Below, one piece after another: positions 31,422-40,037 of a stretch of DNA of 64,000 bases. The position numbers and the translations under genes are program-made. The notes beneath the pieces were generated by a model, which was given only the letters and a program-made list of their open reading frames with translations, was not told where the DNA came from and made no database searches. Each line of letters opens with the position of its first letter. Position 1 is the stretch's first letter. The DNA is from Phascolarctobacterium sp. GTDB taxonomy: Bacteria > Bacillota > Negativicutes > Acidaminococcales > Acidaminococcaceae. Location: assembly GCA_030540395.1 (NCBI GenBank), contig JAUNWI010000008.1, forward strand, positions 1 through 64,000, written 5' to 3'.

Positions 31422-31535
31422 ATAATCCTCCTGTACAATAAAGACAAATCAAGGGAGCGAGCTCCCAAGAAACTACAGTAAACCAACTCTAAATTCTACA
31501 TTCAAGCATAAATGCAAAACAAGGAGTGACTAAAG

Positions 31536-32186
31536 ATGTTGAACATGAAAAAGATTTTAATCGCCGGTACTGTAATGACAGCTCTGTGTGCAACTGCTTT
31601 CGCAGCAGGCAATGACCAAGCTGATAAACCCACCATGCGTGAGCGCGTAAACCGCATCCTTTGCGAAAATCGCGGTGATTGCCCTGCTCCCGCTGACCAG
31701 CAAGGCCCTCGCATGGGCAAGCACCACAAGGACTTCAAAAAAATGAGCCTGGAAAAACGCGCTGAAATGGAAAAACGCCGCGCTGAATGGGAAAAGATGA
31801 CCCCTGAGCAGCGCCAAGAAGCTTTTGCAAAGATGCAAAAGGAACGCCAGGAGCGCCATGAAAAGCGCGCCAAGGAGGCTATGGCCAAGCTCACGCCGGA
31901 GCAAAGAGCAGAGGTTGAAGCCTTCATTAAAGAGGACATGGCGCAACGCCAGGCTCGCTGCGAAAAGCTGCAAAAGATGACGCCCGAGCAACGCCAGGCA
32001 ATCAAAGCCAACCGTCCCTTGAAAATGAAGGATGGCAAGCATTTCAAGGATCATAAAGAAAGCGAACATTTCAAATTCCACAAGGATGGTAAGCACTTCA
32101 AGGGTGAGCACTTCCGCGGCCACGGCCCGCAAGGTCATCGTCCCGACTGCCCCGTTCCTAACTGCCCAGCAGCACCTGCCAAATAA
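31536..32186 (+). CDS. Spy/CpxP-like periplasmic protein with a His/Lys-rich tail
   Basis: A 216-residue exported protein. A signal peptide (KKILIAGTVMTALCATAFAA) precedes a helical body with three copies of the [LM]TPEQR motif (MTPEQRQEAF, LTPEQRAEVE, MTPEQRQAIK), the LTxxQ signature of Spy/CpxP chaperones. The last 65 residues are dense in His, Lys, Asp and Phe, with repeats such as DGKHFKD, DGKHFKG and EHFRGHG, then a Cys-Pro end, suggesting metal binding. The divergent two-component system and the A-tract repeats suggest direct control by that regulator, as with CpxP. The ATG follows AAGGAG. Confidence 0.78.
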   Translation: MLNMKKILIAGTVMTALCATAFAAGNDQADKPTMRERVNRILCENRGDCPAPADQQGPRMGKHHKDFKKMSLEKRAEMEKRRAEWEKMTPEQRQEAFAKMQKERQERHEKRAKEAMAKLTPEQRAEVEAFIKEDMAQRQARCEKLQKMTPEQRQAIKANRPLKMKDGKHFKDHKESEHFKFHKDGKHFKGEHFRGHGPQGHRPDCPVPNCPAAPAK

Positions 32187-32290
32187 CAAGTAATTTGACT
32201 CCTATACACTAAACACTTTTACAAGTTCCCTCCATACAACCATTAAGATACTAAACAGCAACGACAACAACTTCCTTTCCCCTCTCCCAT

Positions 32291-32340
32291 AAAAAAGCTC
32301 ATGGCCACACTGCTTAGCAACAGTGACCATGAGCTTTTAT
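32291..32340. terminator. Bidirectional terminator between the Spy-like and flippase genes
   Basis: AAAAGCTCATGG pairs with CCATGAGCTTTT and inner CACTG with CAGTG, with A- and T-runs outside. Confidence 0.85.
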
Positions 32341-32377
32341 TTGTTTCTTAGCATTATGTAAAAATCGAAAATTTGCT

Positions 32378-33997
32378 TCACTTAAACATGCCCAGGCGTT
32401 GGCCCACAGCGAGAATTCTTCTGCCGATAAAGGGTATATTATCCAAATCCTCTTTGCTCAGGCCGCCAAAAGCAATCAAAGCCAAAGCGTAGGCAGGAAC
32501 AGCAGCCACCATAGCAAAAAGCACGCACCACATGCCCAGTTGCTCGGTAAGGCTTAGCACAGCATAAATCACTGCACCCATTACTCCAGCAGCCAAAAGA
32601 GGCTTCAGCAGGCTCCCTAAGGAGAAGGTAAAGCCTGTGTACTTATAGATAAAGCCCATATTGATAATAGCAGCCACAGCAAAATCGGCAACCGTAGCCA
32701 TGGATGCGCCCTTGATGCCTAAGAAGGGAATAGCGGTAAGCCACCAGCTCATGACAACCTTCACTAAGCAGGCCAAAATCATATTGATAACAGGGATCGC
32801 AGTCTTGCCCAAGCCCTGCAAAATGCCGGTACTGATTTGATGCATGCCTAAAAAAAGGATGCCCACGCTCATGGTTTGGATAGCACCAGCTGCTCCCGGA
32901 GCGTTATAAATCAGTGCCGCCACCTTTTCAGCCAAGAAAAACAGTCCCATAAAGCAGGGGAAGGTGATAATCATCGCTACACGAAAGGCCAGGCGAATTT
33001 TGTCACGAATGGCATCAAAGCGCTCCAAGGCTCTGGACTCAGAGATGGAAGGCACCAGGCTAATGGTCATGGCTGCCGTGAAAATCGTGGCCAAATTAAC
33101 TAAGGGCACTGCCATACCGGTCAGATAACCAAAAAGCTCCGTGGCATGGCGTACATTAAAGCCCGCCACCTCGAGGCGCTGGGGCACAATCAAAAGGTCC
33201 AGATTAGCACCAATGGGCAACATAAGGCTAGTCAAGGAAACAGGCAAAGCAAGCTTGAGCAAACGCTTGATGATATGACCAGCGCTCTCTTGGGGAATGC
33301 TGTCATCCTGAGCTTCAATTTCTGCATGCAGACGACGCTTGAGACGACGATAAAACCACATGAGCACCAAAAGGGCACAGAAGGCACCTGCGCCAGCGCC
33401 CATGCTAGCACCACCAGCTGCGTAAGCTAAGCCGTATGGCATAAACAAATCCGCAAACACCAGCATGGTGATAACGCGCACCAGTTGCTCCACCACTTCA
33501 CTAGTGGCCGTTGGTGTCATAATCTGCCACCCCTGCAAATAGCCACGGAAGCTAGCCAAAAAGGTTACAAAGAACACCGCCGGCGCCAAGGCAATTATAG
33601 AATAATATGCTCTGGAGTCACGAATAATGTGCTGATTGATTAAAAAGTCAGCGCCAAAGAAAAGCGCCGAAGAAAATAACAGACCCGAAATTAACAGCAA
33701 GCGCAGGGACACATTAAAGACGCGCTTAGCCCCACGGTAGTCCTTATTAGCCAGCTTTTCCGAGGTAATAATGGAAATAGCTACAGGCACGCCTGCCGAG
33801 GATACAGTAATCGCCATCAGATAAATAGGAAAGCCCATTTGATATAGGCCAATGCCCTCGCCACCTAAAACGCGGGAAAGAATAATCCAGTTCAGAGAAC
33901 CAATGACCTTGACAATGATACTGGAAATGGTCAAAATCATGGTGCCCTTCAAAAATTTACTATTATTGGTATTTGAATTCTGTTGCTCTGCGCTCAT
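32378..33997 (-). CDS. MOP-superfamily lipid-linked oligosaccharide flippase (SpoVB/MurJ-like)
   Basis: A 539-residue inner-membrane protein with about 14 helices. The N-terminal FLKGTMILTISSIIVKVIGS, LSRVLGGEGIGLYQMGFPIY and SAGVPVAISIITSEKLA are typical of the SpoVB/YtgP group of polysaccharide-type flippases. Such proteins move lipid II or other undecaprenyl-linked glycans outward. No glycan biosynthesis genes flank it, so lipid II or a general role is likely. No sporulation gene is nearby. The ATG follows GGCGGATT. Monocistronic with a terminator shared with the Spy-like gene. Confidence 0.88.
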   Translation of the reverse strand: MSAEQQNSNTNNSKFLKGTMILTISSIIVKVIGSLNWIILSRVLGGEGIGLYQMGFPIYLMAITVSSAGVPVAISIITSEKLANKDYRGAKRVFNVSLRLLLISGLLFSSALFFGADFLINQHIIRDSRAYYSIIALAPAVFFVTFLASFRGYLQGWQIMTPTATSEVVEQLVRVITMLVFADLFMPYGLAYAAGGASMGAGAGAFCALLVLMWFYRRLKRRLHAEIEAQDDSIPQESAGHIIKRLLKLALPVSLTSLMLPIGANLDLLIVPQRLEVAGFNVRHATELFGYLTGMAVPLVNLATIFTAAMTISLVPSISESRALERFDAIRDKIRLAFRVAMIITFPCFMGLFFLAEKVAALIYNAPGAAGAIQTMSVGILFLGMHQISTGILQGLGKTAIPVINMILACLVKVVMSWWLTAIPFLGIKGASMATVADFAVAAIINMGFIYKYTGFTFSLGSLLKPLLAAGVMGAVIYAVLSLTEQLGMWCVLFAMVAAVPAYALALIAFGGLSKEDLDNIPFIGRRILAVGQRLGMFK

Positions 33998-34140
33998 ACA
34001 ATCCGCCTTAATTATGAAAATAGTTGTACAGTATAATTATCCTCTTTTCCGCTCAAATTTACAAGAGGTTTAACAAAAAAGTCATAAATAGCTGCTTGTT
34101 TTTCCTTGCATAATCCTCGCAGTATGCTACAATTATTACG

Positions 34141-34221
34141 GAAAGAGTTTTGAAGTGTTGCATTTCGTACTGAGACCTTCTCCAAAGGAAATACTGCAAG
34201 TTTAAAAGGCAGACTCTTTTC
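34141..34221 (+). ncRNA. Candidate structured RNA or leader upstream of rubrerythrin
   Basis: GAAAGAGT (34141-34148) pairs with ACTCTTTTC (34213-34221), TTGCATTTC with GAAAT-AC-TGCAA inside it, and CCTT with AAGG at the tip. A promoter ends just before it. There is no T-run after the closing stem, so it may be a leader rather than a free RNA. Confidence 0.35.
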
Positions 34222-34249
34222 AAGAAAGCTCGGCAATAAAGAATTATTA

Positions 34250-34278
34250 TTGACAATTTTAGTAGGATATGCTATGAT
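34250..34278 (+). promoter_or_regulatory. Predicted promoter of rubrerythrin
   Basis: TTGACA (34250-34255), 17-bp spacer, TATGAT (34273-34278). Confidence 0.8.
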
Positions 34279-34357
34279 GTGAGTGTCAAGGAAGTGCTTG
34301 TATTAAGGCACCGAAGATGCTTATTAATAAAAATTATATAATTTGGAGGGAATCATA

Positions 34358-34903
34358 ATGAAAAAATTCGTTTGTCAAGTTTGTGGTTACGTTTATGAAG
34401 GCGAAGCTGCTCCGGCTGCTTGCCCCCAATGTAAAGCTCCTGCTAGCAAATTCACCGAAATGAAGGGTGAAATGACCTGGGCTTGCGAGCACGTTGTAGG
34501 CGTTGCTTCTGACGTTCCTGAAGATATTAAAGCTGACCTGCGCGCTAACTTCAACGGCGAATGCTCCGAGGTTGGTATGTACCTGGCTATGGCTCGCGTT
34601 GCTCATCGCGAAGGCTATCCTGAAATCGGCCTGTACTGGGAAAAAGCTGCTTACGAAGAAGCAGAGCATGCTGCTAAATTTGCAGAACTGTTGGGCGAAG
34701 TTGTTACCGACTCCACCGAAAAGAACCTGGCTATGCGTGTAGAAGCTGAAAACGGTGCAACCGCTGGCAAGAACGATCTGGCTAAACGCGCTAAGGCTTT
34801 GGGTCTGGATGCTATCCATGACACCGTTCATGAAATGGGTCGCGACGAAGCTCGCCATGGCAAAGCATTTGCTGGCCTGCTGAAGAGATATTTCGGCAAA
34901 TAA
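34358..34903 (+). CDS. Reverse rubrerythrin (rubredoxin domain first)
   Basis: A 181-residue peroxide-reducing protein for oxidative defence in anaerobes. The N-terminal rubredoxin-like domain has the Fe ligands [10 protein letters not shown] and CPQCKAP (about residues 5-30). The ferritin-like diiron domain follows with Glu-rich helices ([22 protein letters not shown], split as [12 protein letters not shown] and ARVAHREG), [11 protein letters not shown] and [11 protein letters not shown]. The domain order is the reverse of classical rubrerythrin, as in clostridial NADH-linked peroxidases. The ATG follows TTGGAGGG. Codon use is strongly biased, fitting high expression. Confidence 0.93.
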   Translation: MKKFVCQVCGYVYEGEAAPAACPQCKAPASKFTEMKGEMTWACEHVVGVASDVPEDIKADLRANFNGECSEVGMYLAMARVAHREGYPEIGLYWEKAAYEEAEHAAKFAELLGEVVTDSTEKNLAMRVEAENGATAGKNDLAKRAKALGLDAIHDTVHEMGRDEARHGKAFAGLLKRYFGK

Positions 34904-34922
34904 TTTAAGCTTGGCTTAAGCA

Positions 34923-34953
34923 AACCCCGCTCTTACCAGAGCGGGGTTTTTTG
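34923..34953 (+). terminator. Terminator of rubrerythrin
   Basis: CCCCGCTC pairs with GAGCGGGG around TTACCA, then TTTTTT. Confidence 0.88.
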
Positions 34954-34982
34954 TTGCCTAAAGCTTGTACTTTTCCACCCAC

Positions 34983-35063
34983 TTATGCACATTGTGGATA
35001 ACTTTTACCGAAACATGTGGATAAATAGACCTTTTTGTGGATAAAAAAGCCTACTTATCCACA
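34983..35063. promoter_or_regulatory. Cluster of DnaA boxes
   Basis: Four exact DnaA boxes (TGTGGATAA at 34993-35001, 35016-35024 and 35036-35044; TTATCCACA at 35055-35063) and one near match (TTATGCACA at 34983-34991). The three forward boxes start 23 and 20 bases apart. They lie in a non-coding gap between rubrerythrin and hemL, with no dnaA, dnaN or replication gene in the window. Confidence 0.88.
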
Positions 35064-35105
35064 GCCTAGTAAATTACTCTGTGAAAAACAGCCCTAACCT
35101 AAGAA

Positions 35106-35140
35106 AAAATACCCTTCCTGCTCAAGTGCAAGAAGGGTAA
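35106..35140 (-). terminator. Terminator of the tetrapyrrole operon
   Basis: Minus strand: TACCCTTC pairs with GAAGGGTA, then TTTTTTC, directly after hemL. Confidence 0.85.
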
Positions 35141-35154
35141 AATTTTCTATTAGC

Positions 35155-36462
35155 TTATGCTTTATAGCCGCGTGCTTCCGCAACCTTAGCAAAGGCTACG
35201 CTAGCAGCGTCAATGGTCTTTTGAATATCCTCAGGACTATGAGCCAGGGACACAAAGTTAGTTTCAAATTGGCTGGGTGGCAAATAAATGCCCTGCTCCA
35301 GCATGGAATGGAAGTAAATCTTGAAGGCCTCCAAATCGCTGGCAGCTGCGCTGTCGAAATCGGTGACAGGCTTGTCGCTGAAGAACACAGTGAACATGCT
35401 GCCCAAACGATGTACCTGCACGGGCACGCCGGCCTTAGCAGCTGCGCGCTCCAAGCCACCGGTCAAAATAGCGGTCATGCTTTCCAGCTTTTCGCAAACC
35501 TTATTTTCTTCCATATAGGTTAAAGCAGCAATGCCTGCTGCCATAGCCAGCGGATTGCCACTCAAGGTGCCAGCCTGGTACATGGGACCTGCCGGAGAAA
35601 CCTTCTGCATAATTTCCCGTCTGCCACCGTAGGCAGCCACGGGCAGGCCACCACCAATAACCTTGCCCAGGCAAGTAATATCAGGGTCCACATCATAGAG
35701 GGATTGGCTGCCACCTTGGGCACTGCGGAAGCCACTCATAACCTCATCGCAAATTACTAACGCGCCATACTTTTTGGTCAGGGCACGCACACCCTCCAAG
35801 TAACCTTCCTTAGGCAGCACCAAGCCCATATTGCCCGGAGTGGGCTCCATAATTACCGCAGCGATTTCCTCGCCGCGCTCTGCGAAAACCTTTTCCAAAG
35901 CAGGCAAATCATTGAAGGGAACAGTAATCGTGGTGGAAGCAACTGCCTTGGGCACGCCGGGGCTATCGGGTACGCCAAAGGTGGTAGCACCGCTGCCAGC
36001 CTTTACCAAAAGGCTGTCGTGATGACCATGATAGCAGCCGATGAACTTTACGATGCAATCGCGGCCGGTGTAGGCGCGAGCCAAACGCAAAGCGCTCATG
36101 GTAGCCTCGGTACCGCTATTCACCATGCGTACTTGGTCCATGGACGGCACCAGGCGGCAGACTAGCTTAGCCAGCTCGGTCTCAGCCAAGGTAGGTGCGC
36201 CATAGGAGGTACCCTTTTCGGCTGCGGCTTTAATAGCCTCCGTTACGCAGTCGGGTACATGACCCATGAGCAGGGGGCCATAGCTCAAAACATAATCGAT
36301 ATATTCGTTGCCATCAATATCATAAATTTTGCTGCCATTGCCACCGGCAATGAAGGGAGGCACACCGCCCACACTGCGGAAGGAGCGTACAGGGCTGTTA
36401 ACGCCGCCGGGGATGTACTGGCGTGCTTCCTCAAAAGCAGCTGTAGATTTATTTTGATTCAT
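35155..36462 (-). CDS. hemL: Glutamate-1-semialdehyde 2,1-aminomutase HemL
   Basis: PLP-dependent aminomutase (435 aa) converting glutamate-1-semialdehyde to 5-aminolevulinate, the second C5-pathway step. Motifs: [16 protein letters not shown] at the start, [43 protein letters not shown] and the PLP-lysine region [18 protein letters not shown]. The C-terminal [17 protein letters not shown] is typical. It ends the hem operon, separated from hemB by the structured repeat copy 2. The ATG follows AGGAAAGGA. Confidence 0.96.
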   Translation of the reverse strand: MNQNKSTAAFEEARQYIPGGVNSPVRSFRSVGGVPPFIAGGNGSKIYDIDGNEYIDYVLSYGPLLMGHVPDCVTEAIKAAAEKGTSYGAPTLAETELAKLVCRLVPSMDQVRMVNSGTEATMSALRLARAYTGRDCIVKFIGCYHGHHDSLLVKAGSGATTFGVPDSPGVPKAVASTTITVPFNDLPALEKVFAERGEEIAAVIMEPTPGNMGLVLPKEGYLEGVRALTKKYGALVICDEVMSGFRSAQGGSQSLYDVDPDITCLGKVIGGGLPVAAYGGRREIMQKVSPAGPMYQAGTLSGNPLAMAAGIAALTYMEENKVCEKLESMTAILTGGLERAAAKAGVPVQVHRLGSMFTVFFSDKPVTDFDSAAASDLEAFKIYFHSMLEQGIYLPPSQFETNFVSLAHSPEDIQKTIDAASVAFAKVAEARGYKA

Positions 36463-36485
36463 AACAAAAAATCCTTTCCTAAAAC

Positions 36486-36590
36486 TAAGACTGGTGAGAA
36501 GGTATTAGATGCGAGGAACGGCGACGACGGCGTATCGGAAATACTCCTAGGAGCCGTGACGAAGCAGATGATGCCTTATCGCCAGTCTTA
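36486..36590. repeat. Structured ~100-bp intercistronic element, copy 2
   Basis: Outer helix 36486-36494 with 36582-36590 (TAAGACTGG/CCAGTCTTA), second helix 36499-36507 with 36569-36577, third 36518-36522 with 36553-36557 and a GTAT/ATAC hairpin at 36532-36544. It fills the gap between hemB and hemL; the last three bases (TTA) are the hemB stop codon read from the other strand. Confidence 0.85.
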
Positions 36591-37571
36591 CTCCTTTAAC
36601 CATCTTGCAATATCAAGCGCATGATAAGTAATAATCATTTTCGCACCGGCGCGCTTGAAGCCCAGCATGTTTTCCATAACAATGCGTTTTTCGTCAATCC
36701 AGCCCTTTTCAGCGGCAGCTTTAACCATAGCATATTCGCCACTAACGTTATACACGCACAGCGGACGATTAAAGGTTTCGTGCACACGTTGTACTACGTC
36801 CAAGAAGGCCAGCGCAGGCTTAACCATGACGATGTCGGCGCCCTCTTCAATATCCAGAGCTACCTCGCGCAGTGCTTCATCGCTGTTGGCCGGGTCCATT
36901 TGGTAACCCTTGCGGTCACCGGCGGAGGGGGCGCTGTCTGCGGCAGCACGGAAGGGGCCGTAATAAGCGGAAGCAAATTTAGCGGAATAAGCCATGATGG
37001 GAATATGGTTGAAGCCATTTTCATCTAAGGCTTCGCGAATTGCTTTCACATAGCCATCCATCATGTTGGAGGGAGCAATCATATCAGCACCAGCCTGGCA
37101 ATGAGAAACGGCAACCTTGGCCAATAAAGGCAGGGTTTCGTCGTTGTTCACGGTGCAACCATTTTGCAGCACGCCGCAGTGGCCATGCTCGGTGTATTCG
37201 CACATGCACACATCGGTAATGATAACAATTTCAGGATAGTTTTCCTTGATGAATTTGCAGGCCAGCTGCACGGGCTCGTTCATATCCCAAGCGCTGCTGC
37301 CCACAGCATCCTTGTAGGAGGGCACGCCAAAGAGCAATACAGCGGGAATGCCAAGGCTGGCAACCTCATCCATGCACTCGCCAAGGCGATCAATGGACCA
37401 ATGGTAGTTGCCGGGCAGGGACTCGATTTCATGCTTCACATTGGTGCCGGGAACTACGAAAATAGGATAAATCAAATCCTTGACAGATACTTCAGTTTCA
37501 CGAATCATAGCGCGCAGGTTTTCGGTGGCGCGGGTTCTGCGAGGACGATAAATAGGAAAATCTACAGACAT
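36588..37571 (-). CDS. hemB: Porphobilinogen synthase HemB
   Basis: Delta-aminolevulinic acid dehydratase (327 aa), condensing two ALA to porphobilinogen. The Zn-site cysteine region [16 protein letters not shown] is present, so the enzyme is of the zinc-dependent class. Schiff-base lysines lie in [16 protein letters not shown] and [10 protein letters not shown]. An ATG with AAAGGAG eight bases upstream gives [12 protein letters not shown]. It follows cobA-hemD by 14 bases. Confidence 0.96.
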   Translation of the reverse strand: MSVDFPIYRPRRTRATENLRAMIRETEVSVKDLIYPIFVVPGTNVKHEIESLPGNYHWSIDRLGECMDEVASLGIPAVLLFGVPSYKDAVGSSAWDMNEPVQLACKFIKENYPEIVIITDVCMCEYTEHGHCGVLQNGCTVNNDETLPLLAKVAVSHCQAGADMIAPSNMMDGYVKAIREALDENGFNHIPIMAYSAKFASAYYGPFRAAADSAPSAGDRKGYQMDPANSDEALREVALDIEEGADIVMVKPALAFLDVVQRVHETFNRPLCVYNVSGEYAMVKAAAEKGWIDEKRIVMENMLGFKRAGAKMIITYHALDIARWLKE

Positions 37572-37585
37572 GTTCAAGACTCCTT

Positions 37586-39103
37586 TTATTTATTGTAATA
37601 CTCTCTAATAGCCTTTACTAAGCCATCAATGGTGTATTTTTCAGCTTCGATTGTCGGAGCAAAGCCGTGCTTTTTCAGGGTTTCGCTGGTCACAGGGCCG
37701 ATGGCAGCCAAGGCAACCTTCTTCAACAGCTCTTGCTTGTCACCCAGCACCTTCAAAAGGTTAGTAACGGTGGAGGAGCTGGTGAAGGTTACTACGCTAG
37801 CGCTGCCTTCTTCGAGGGCAGCGAGGAGCTCGTCCTTATTTTCGCAGTCAGCCACAGTTTCGTAAGCAGTTGCTACATCAACCACAGCGCCGATTTTACG
37901 CAGGGACTCGGGGAGCACCTCGCGAGCGACCTTGGCGCGAGCGATGAGAATTTTGTCGCCGGCAGTGATTTTATCAGCCAAGGCTTCGGCCAATTCCTCT
38001 GCCTTATAAGCAGAAGGAATTAAGTCAGCAGTGAGGCCGTGCGCCTTCAAGGCATCGGCAGTGGCACTGCCGATGGCAGCCAGCTGCACGCCAGCAAGCG
38101 CGCGTGCATCCTTGCCGGCGGCGTTCAAGCGCTCAAAGAAATATTCCACACCATTAGCACTGGTGAAGACGAGCCATTTATAGCTGGACAGCTCGGCAAT
38201 GCCCTTGTCCAGCGGGCCATAATCGGCGGCGGGCACGATTTTAATTGCCGGCACTTCGATAACCTTCGCACCCAGTGCTTCCAGCTTTTTAGTCAAATCG
38301 CTGGCTTGGGCACGAGCTCTGGTCACGATAATGGTTTGGCCAAAGAGGGGCTTGTTATCGAACCATTGCAGCTGCTCACGCAGCTTCACAACCTCGCCCA
38401 CGAGGAAGATTGCAGGGGGCTTCAGATTATTGGCCTTTACATCCGCAGCAGCCTTGCCCAAGGTGGTAACCAAGGTACGTTGCTCAGGATGGGTACCCCA
38501 GCGAATAACAGCGGCGGGGCAGTTAGCACTGCGACCGTTGGCAATCAATTGGCTGGAAATCTTTTCGATATTTTCCACGCCCATCAGGAAAACGAGGGTA
38601 TCCACAGCAGTGGCCAAGCCCTTCCAGTTGATGGTGGAAGCACCCTTAGTGGGGTCCTCGTGACCGGTGATAACAGCAAAGGAGGTAGCCACATGGCGAT
38701 GAGTAACAGGAATACCGGCATATTCAGCAACTGCGATGGCGCTGGTCACGCCGGGTACAAATTCAAAGGGTTGGCCTGCTTCCAAAAGCTCGATCGCTTC
38801 CTCACCACCGCGGCCAAAAACGAAGGGGTCACCGCCCTTAAGACGAGCTACGGTTTTGCCCTCCTGCGCCAATTTTACCAGCAGCTTGTTGATATCCGGT
38901 TGACGCATGGTGTGGTTGGCGCTGGCCTTACCCACATAAACCATCTCTGCATCTTTGCGGGCAAAAGCCAAAATGCGGGGGTCTGCCAGGCGGTCGTACA
39001 CAACTGCGTCCGCAGTTTCCAAGCATTCCTTAGCCTTGAGGCCCAAAAGTCCCGGGTCGCCGGGGCCTGCACCAATTAAATATACTTTACCCTGTTTAGT
39101 CAT
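37586..39103 (-). CDS. cobA-hemD: Fused uroporphyrinogen-III C-methyltransferase / uroporphyrinogen-III synthase (CobA-HemD)
   Basis: A 505-residue bifunctional enzyme. Residues 1-245 form [59 protein letters not shown]. Residues about 250-505 form Hem[35 protein letters not shown], and a C-terminal half with [14 protein letters not shown] and [15 protein letters not shown]. It closes the uroporphyrinogen ring and methylates it to precorrin-2, the branch to siroheme and cobalamin. The start is the ATG of MTKQGKVYL, behind AAGGAG; an earlier frame start lacks a site. The fusion is common in Firmicutes. Confidence 0.95.
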   Translation of the reverse strand: MTKQGKVYLIGAGPGDPGLLGLKAKECLETADAVVYDRLADPRILAFARKDAEMVYVGKASANHTMRQPDINKLLVKLAQEGKTVARLKGGDPFVFGRGGEEAIELLEAGQPFEFVPGVTSAIAVAEYAGIPVTHRHVATSFAVITGHEDPTKGASTINWKGLATAVDTLVFLMGVENIEKISSQLIANGRSANCPAAVIRWGTHPEQRTLVTTLGKAAADVKANNLKPPAIFLVGEVVKLREQLQWFDNKPLFGQTIIVTRARAQASDLTKKLEALGAKVIEVPAIKIVPAADYGPLDKGIAELSSYKWLVFTSANGVEYFFERLNAAGKDARALAGVQLAAIGSATADALKAHGLTADLIPSAYKAEELAEALADKITAGDKILIARAKVAREVLPESLRKIGAVVDVATAYETVADCENKDELLAALEEGSASVVTFTSSSTVTNLLKVLGDKQELLKKVALAAIGPVTSETLKKHGFAPTIEAEKYTIDGLVKAIREYYNK

Positions 39104-39116
39104 TGTGTCACTCTCC

Positions 39117-40037
39117 TTAAAGAATTGCGGCCAAGATTTCCTGACCACCGTTAGCGAGCATCTTCTTGCCCAGCTCTTGTCCCAAGGCTACAGCATCAAC
39201 GGCTGCACCCTCGATAGTATCTCTCAAAACAGTGCTGCCATCTAAAGCAGCAATGATTGCTTCAATCTTAATTTTCTCTCCCTCCACATCGGCGTGCACG
39301 CCGATGGGCACCTGACAGCCACCTTCTACGAGACCTAAGAAAGCGCGCTCCGCATTGGTAGCATGCACAGTGGGCATATCATTCAAAAAGTCCAGCATTT
39401 GGCGTACTTCAGCGTCAGCTGTGCGACATTCGATAGCCAAAGCACCTTGTCCTACCGCAGGCAAGCACACGCTGCTAGGAATAATGTCCTTAATTCTGTC
39501 CCCATGGCCCAGTCTTTCAAGGCCCGCTGCAGCCAAAATCACGGCATCATAGAGGCCCTCATCCAGCTTGCGCAGACGCGTATCCACATTGCCGCGCAAA
39601 TCGCGGATGGTCAAATCGGGACGTGCCGCCAAAAGCTGCGCTTTGCGGCGCAGGCTGCTGGTGCCAACCACTGCACCCAAGGGCAGCTCGGCAAAGCAGC
39701 TATACTTATTGCTCACAAAGGCGTCGCCTACATTGGCGCGCTCTGTGATGGCGGTCAAGCACAAGCCCTCAGGCAGCACCGTAGGCATATCCTTCAAGCT
39801 ATGCACTGCCAAATCAACCTCGCCGCTTAGCAAATCCTCTTCAATTTCCTTGGTAAACAGGCCCTTGCCACCAATTTGCGCTAAGGGAACATCCAAAATT
39901 CTATCGCCCTTGGTGACGATTTTTTTGAGCACTACCTCGCACTCAGGGTATTTTTTGCGCAGGCAGGCAGCAATATGATTGCTTTGCCACAGCGCCAGGA
40001 GACTTTGTCTAGTCCCAATCTTCAATACGGCTTTCAT
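39117..40037 (-). CDS. hemC: Hydroxymethylbilane synthase HemC
   Basis: Porphobilinogen deaminase (306 aa). N-terminal KIGTRQSLLALWQSNHIA, LAVHSLKDMPTVLPEGL, SSLRRKAQLLAARPDLTIRD (catalytic Arg residues), and RAFLGLVEGGCQVPIGVHA, whose Cys carries the dipyrromethane cofactor. The ATG at MKAVLKIG is chosen, seven bases after GAGGAG. It overlaps the end of hemA by 29 bases, so the two are coupled. Confidence 0.95.
   Translation of the reverse strand: MKAVLKIGTRQSLLALWQSNHIAACLRKKYPECEVVLKKIVTKGDRILDVPLAQIGGKGLFTKEIEEDLLSGEVDLAVHSLKDMPTVLPEGLCLTAITERANVGDAFVSNKYSCFAELPLGAVVGTSSLRRKAQLLAARPDLTIRDLRGNVDTRLRKLDEGLYDAVILAAAGLERLGHGDRIKDIIPSSVCLPAVGQGALAIECRTADAEVRQMLDFLNDMPTVHATNAERAFLGLVEGGCQVPIGVHADVEGEKIKIEAIIAALDGSTVLRDTIEGAAVDAVALGQELGKKMLANGGQEILAAIL

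Larger units (their letters stand above)
33998..34357. other. Intergenic region upstream of rubrerythrin with a structured segment
   Basis: Contains a first plus-strand promoter (TTGCAT at 34106-34111, extended -10 TGCTACAAT), a fold of about 80 nt (34141-34221), and a second, stronger promoter (34250-34278) for rubrerythrin. No supported protein. Confidence 0.5.

Noticed and set aside
31557..32189. Minus-strand frame opposite the Spy-like gene
   Set aside because: A shadow of the Lys/Glu/His-rich coding sequence without ribosome site or promoter.
34983..35063. DnaA-box cluster as the chromosomal origin
   Set aside because: No dnaA, dnaN, recF, gyr or rpmH nearby and no clear AT-rich unwinding region; flanking genes are ordinary. 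Kept as a titration/regulatory cluster instead.
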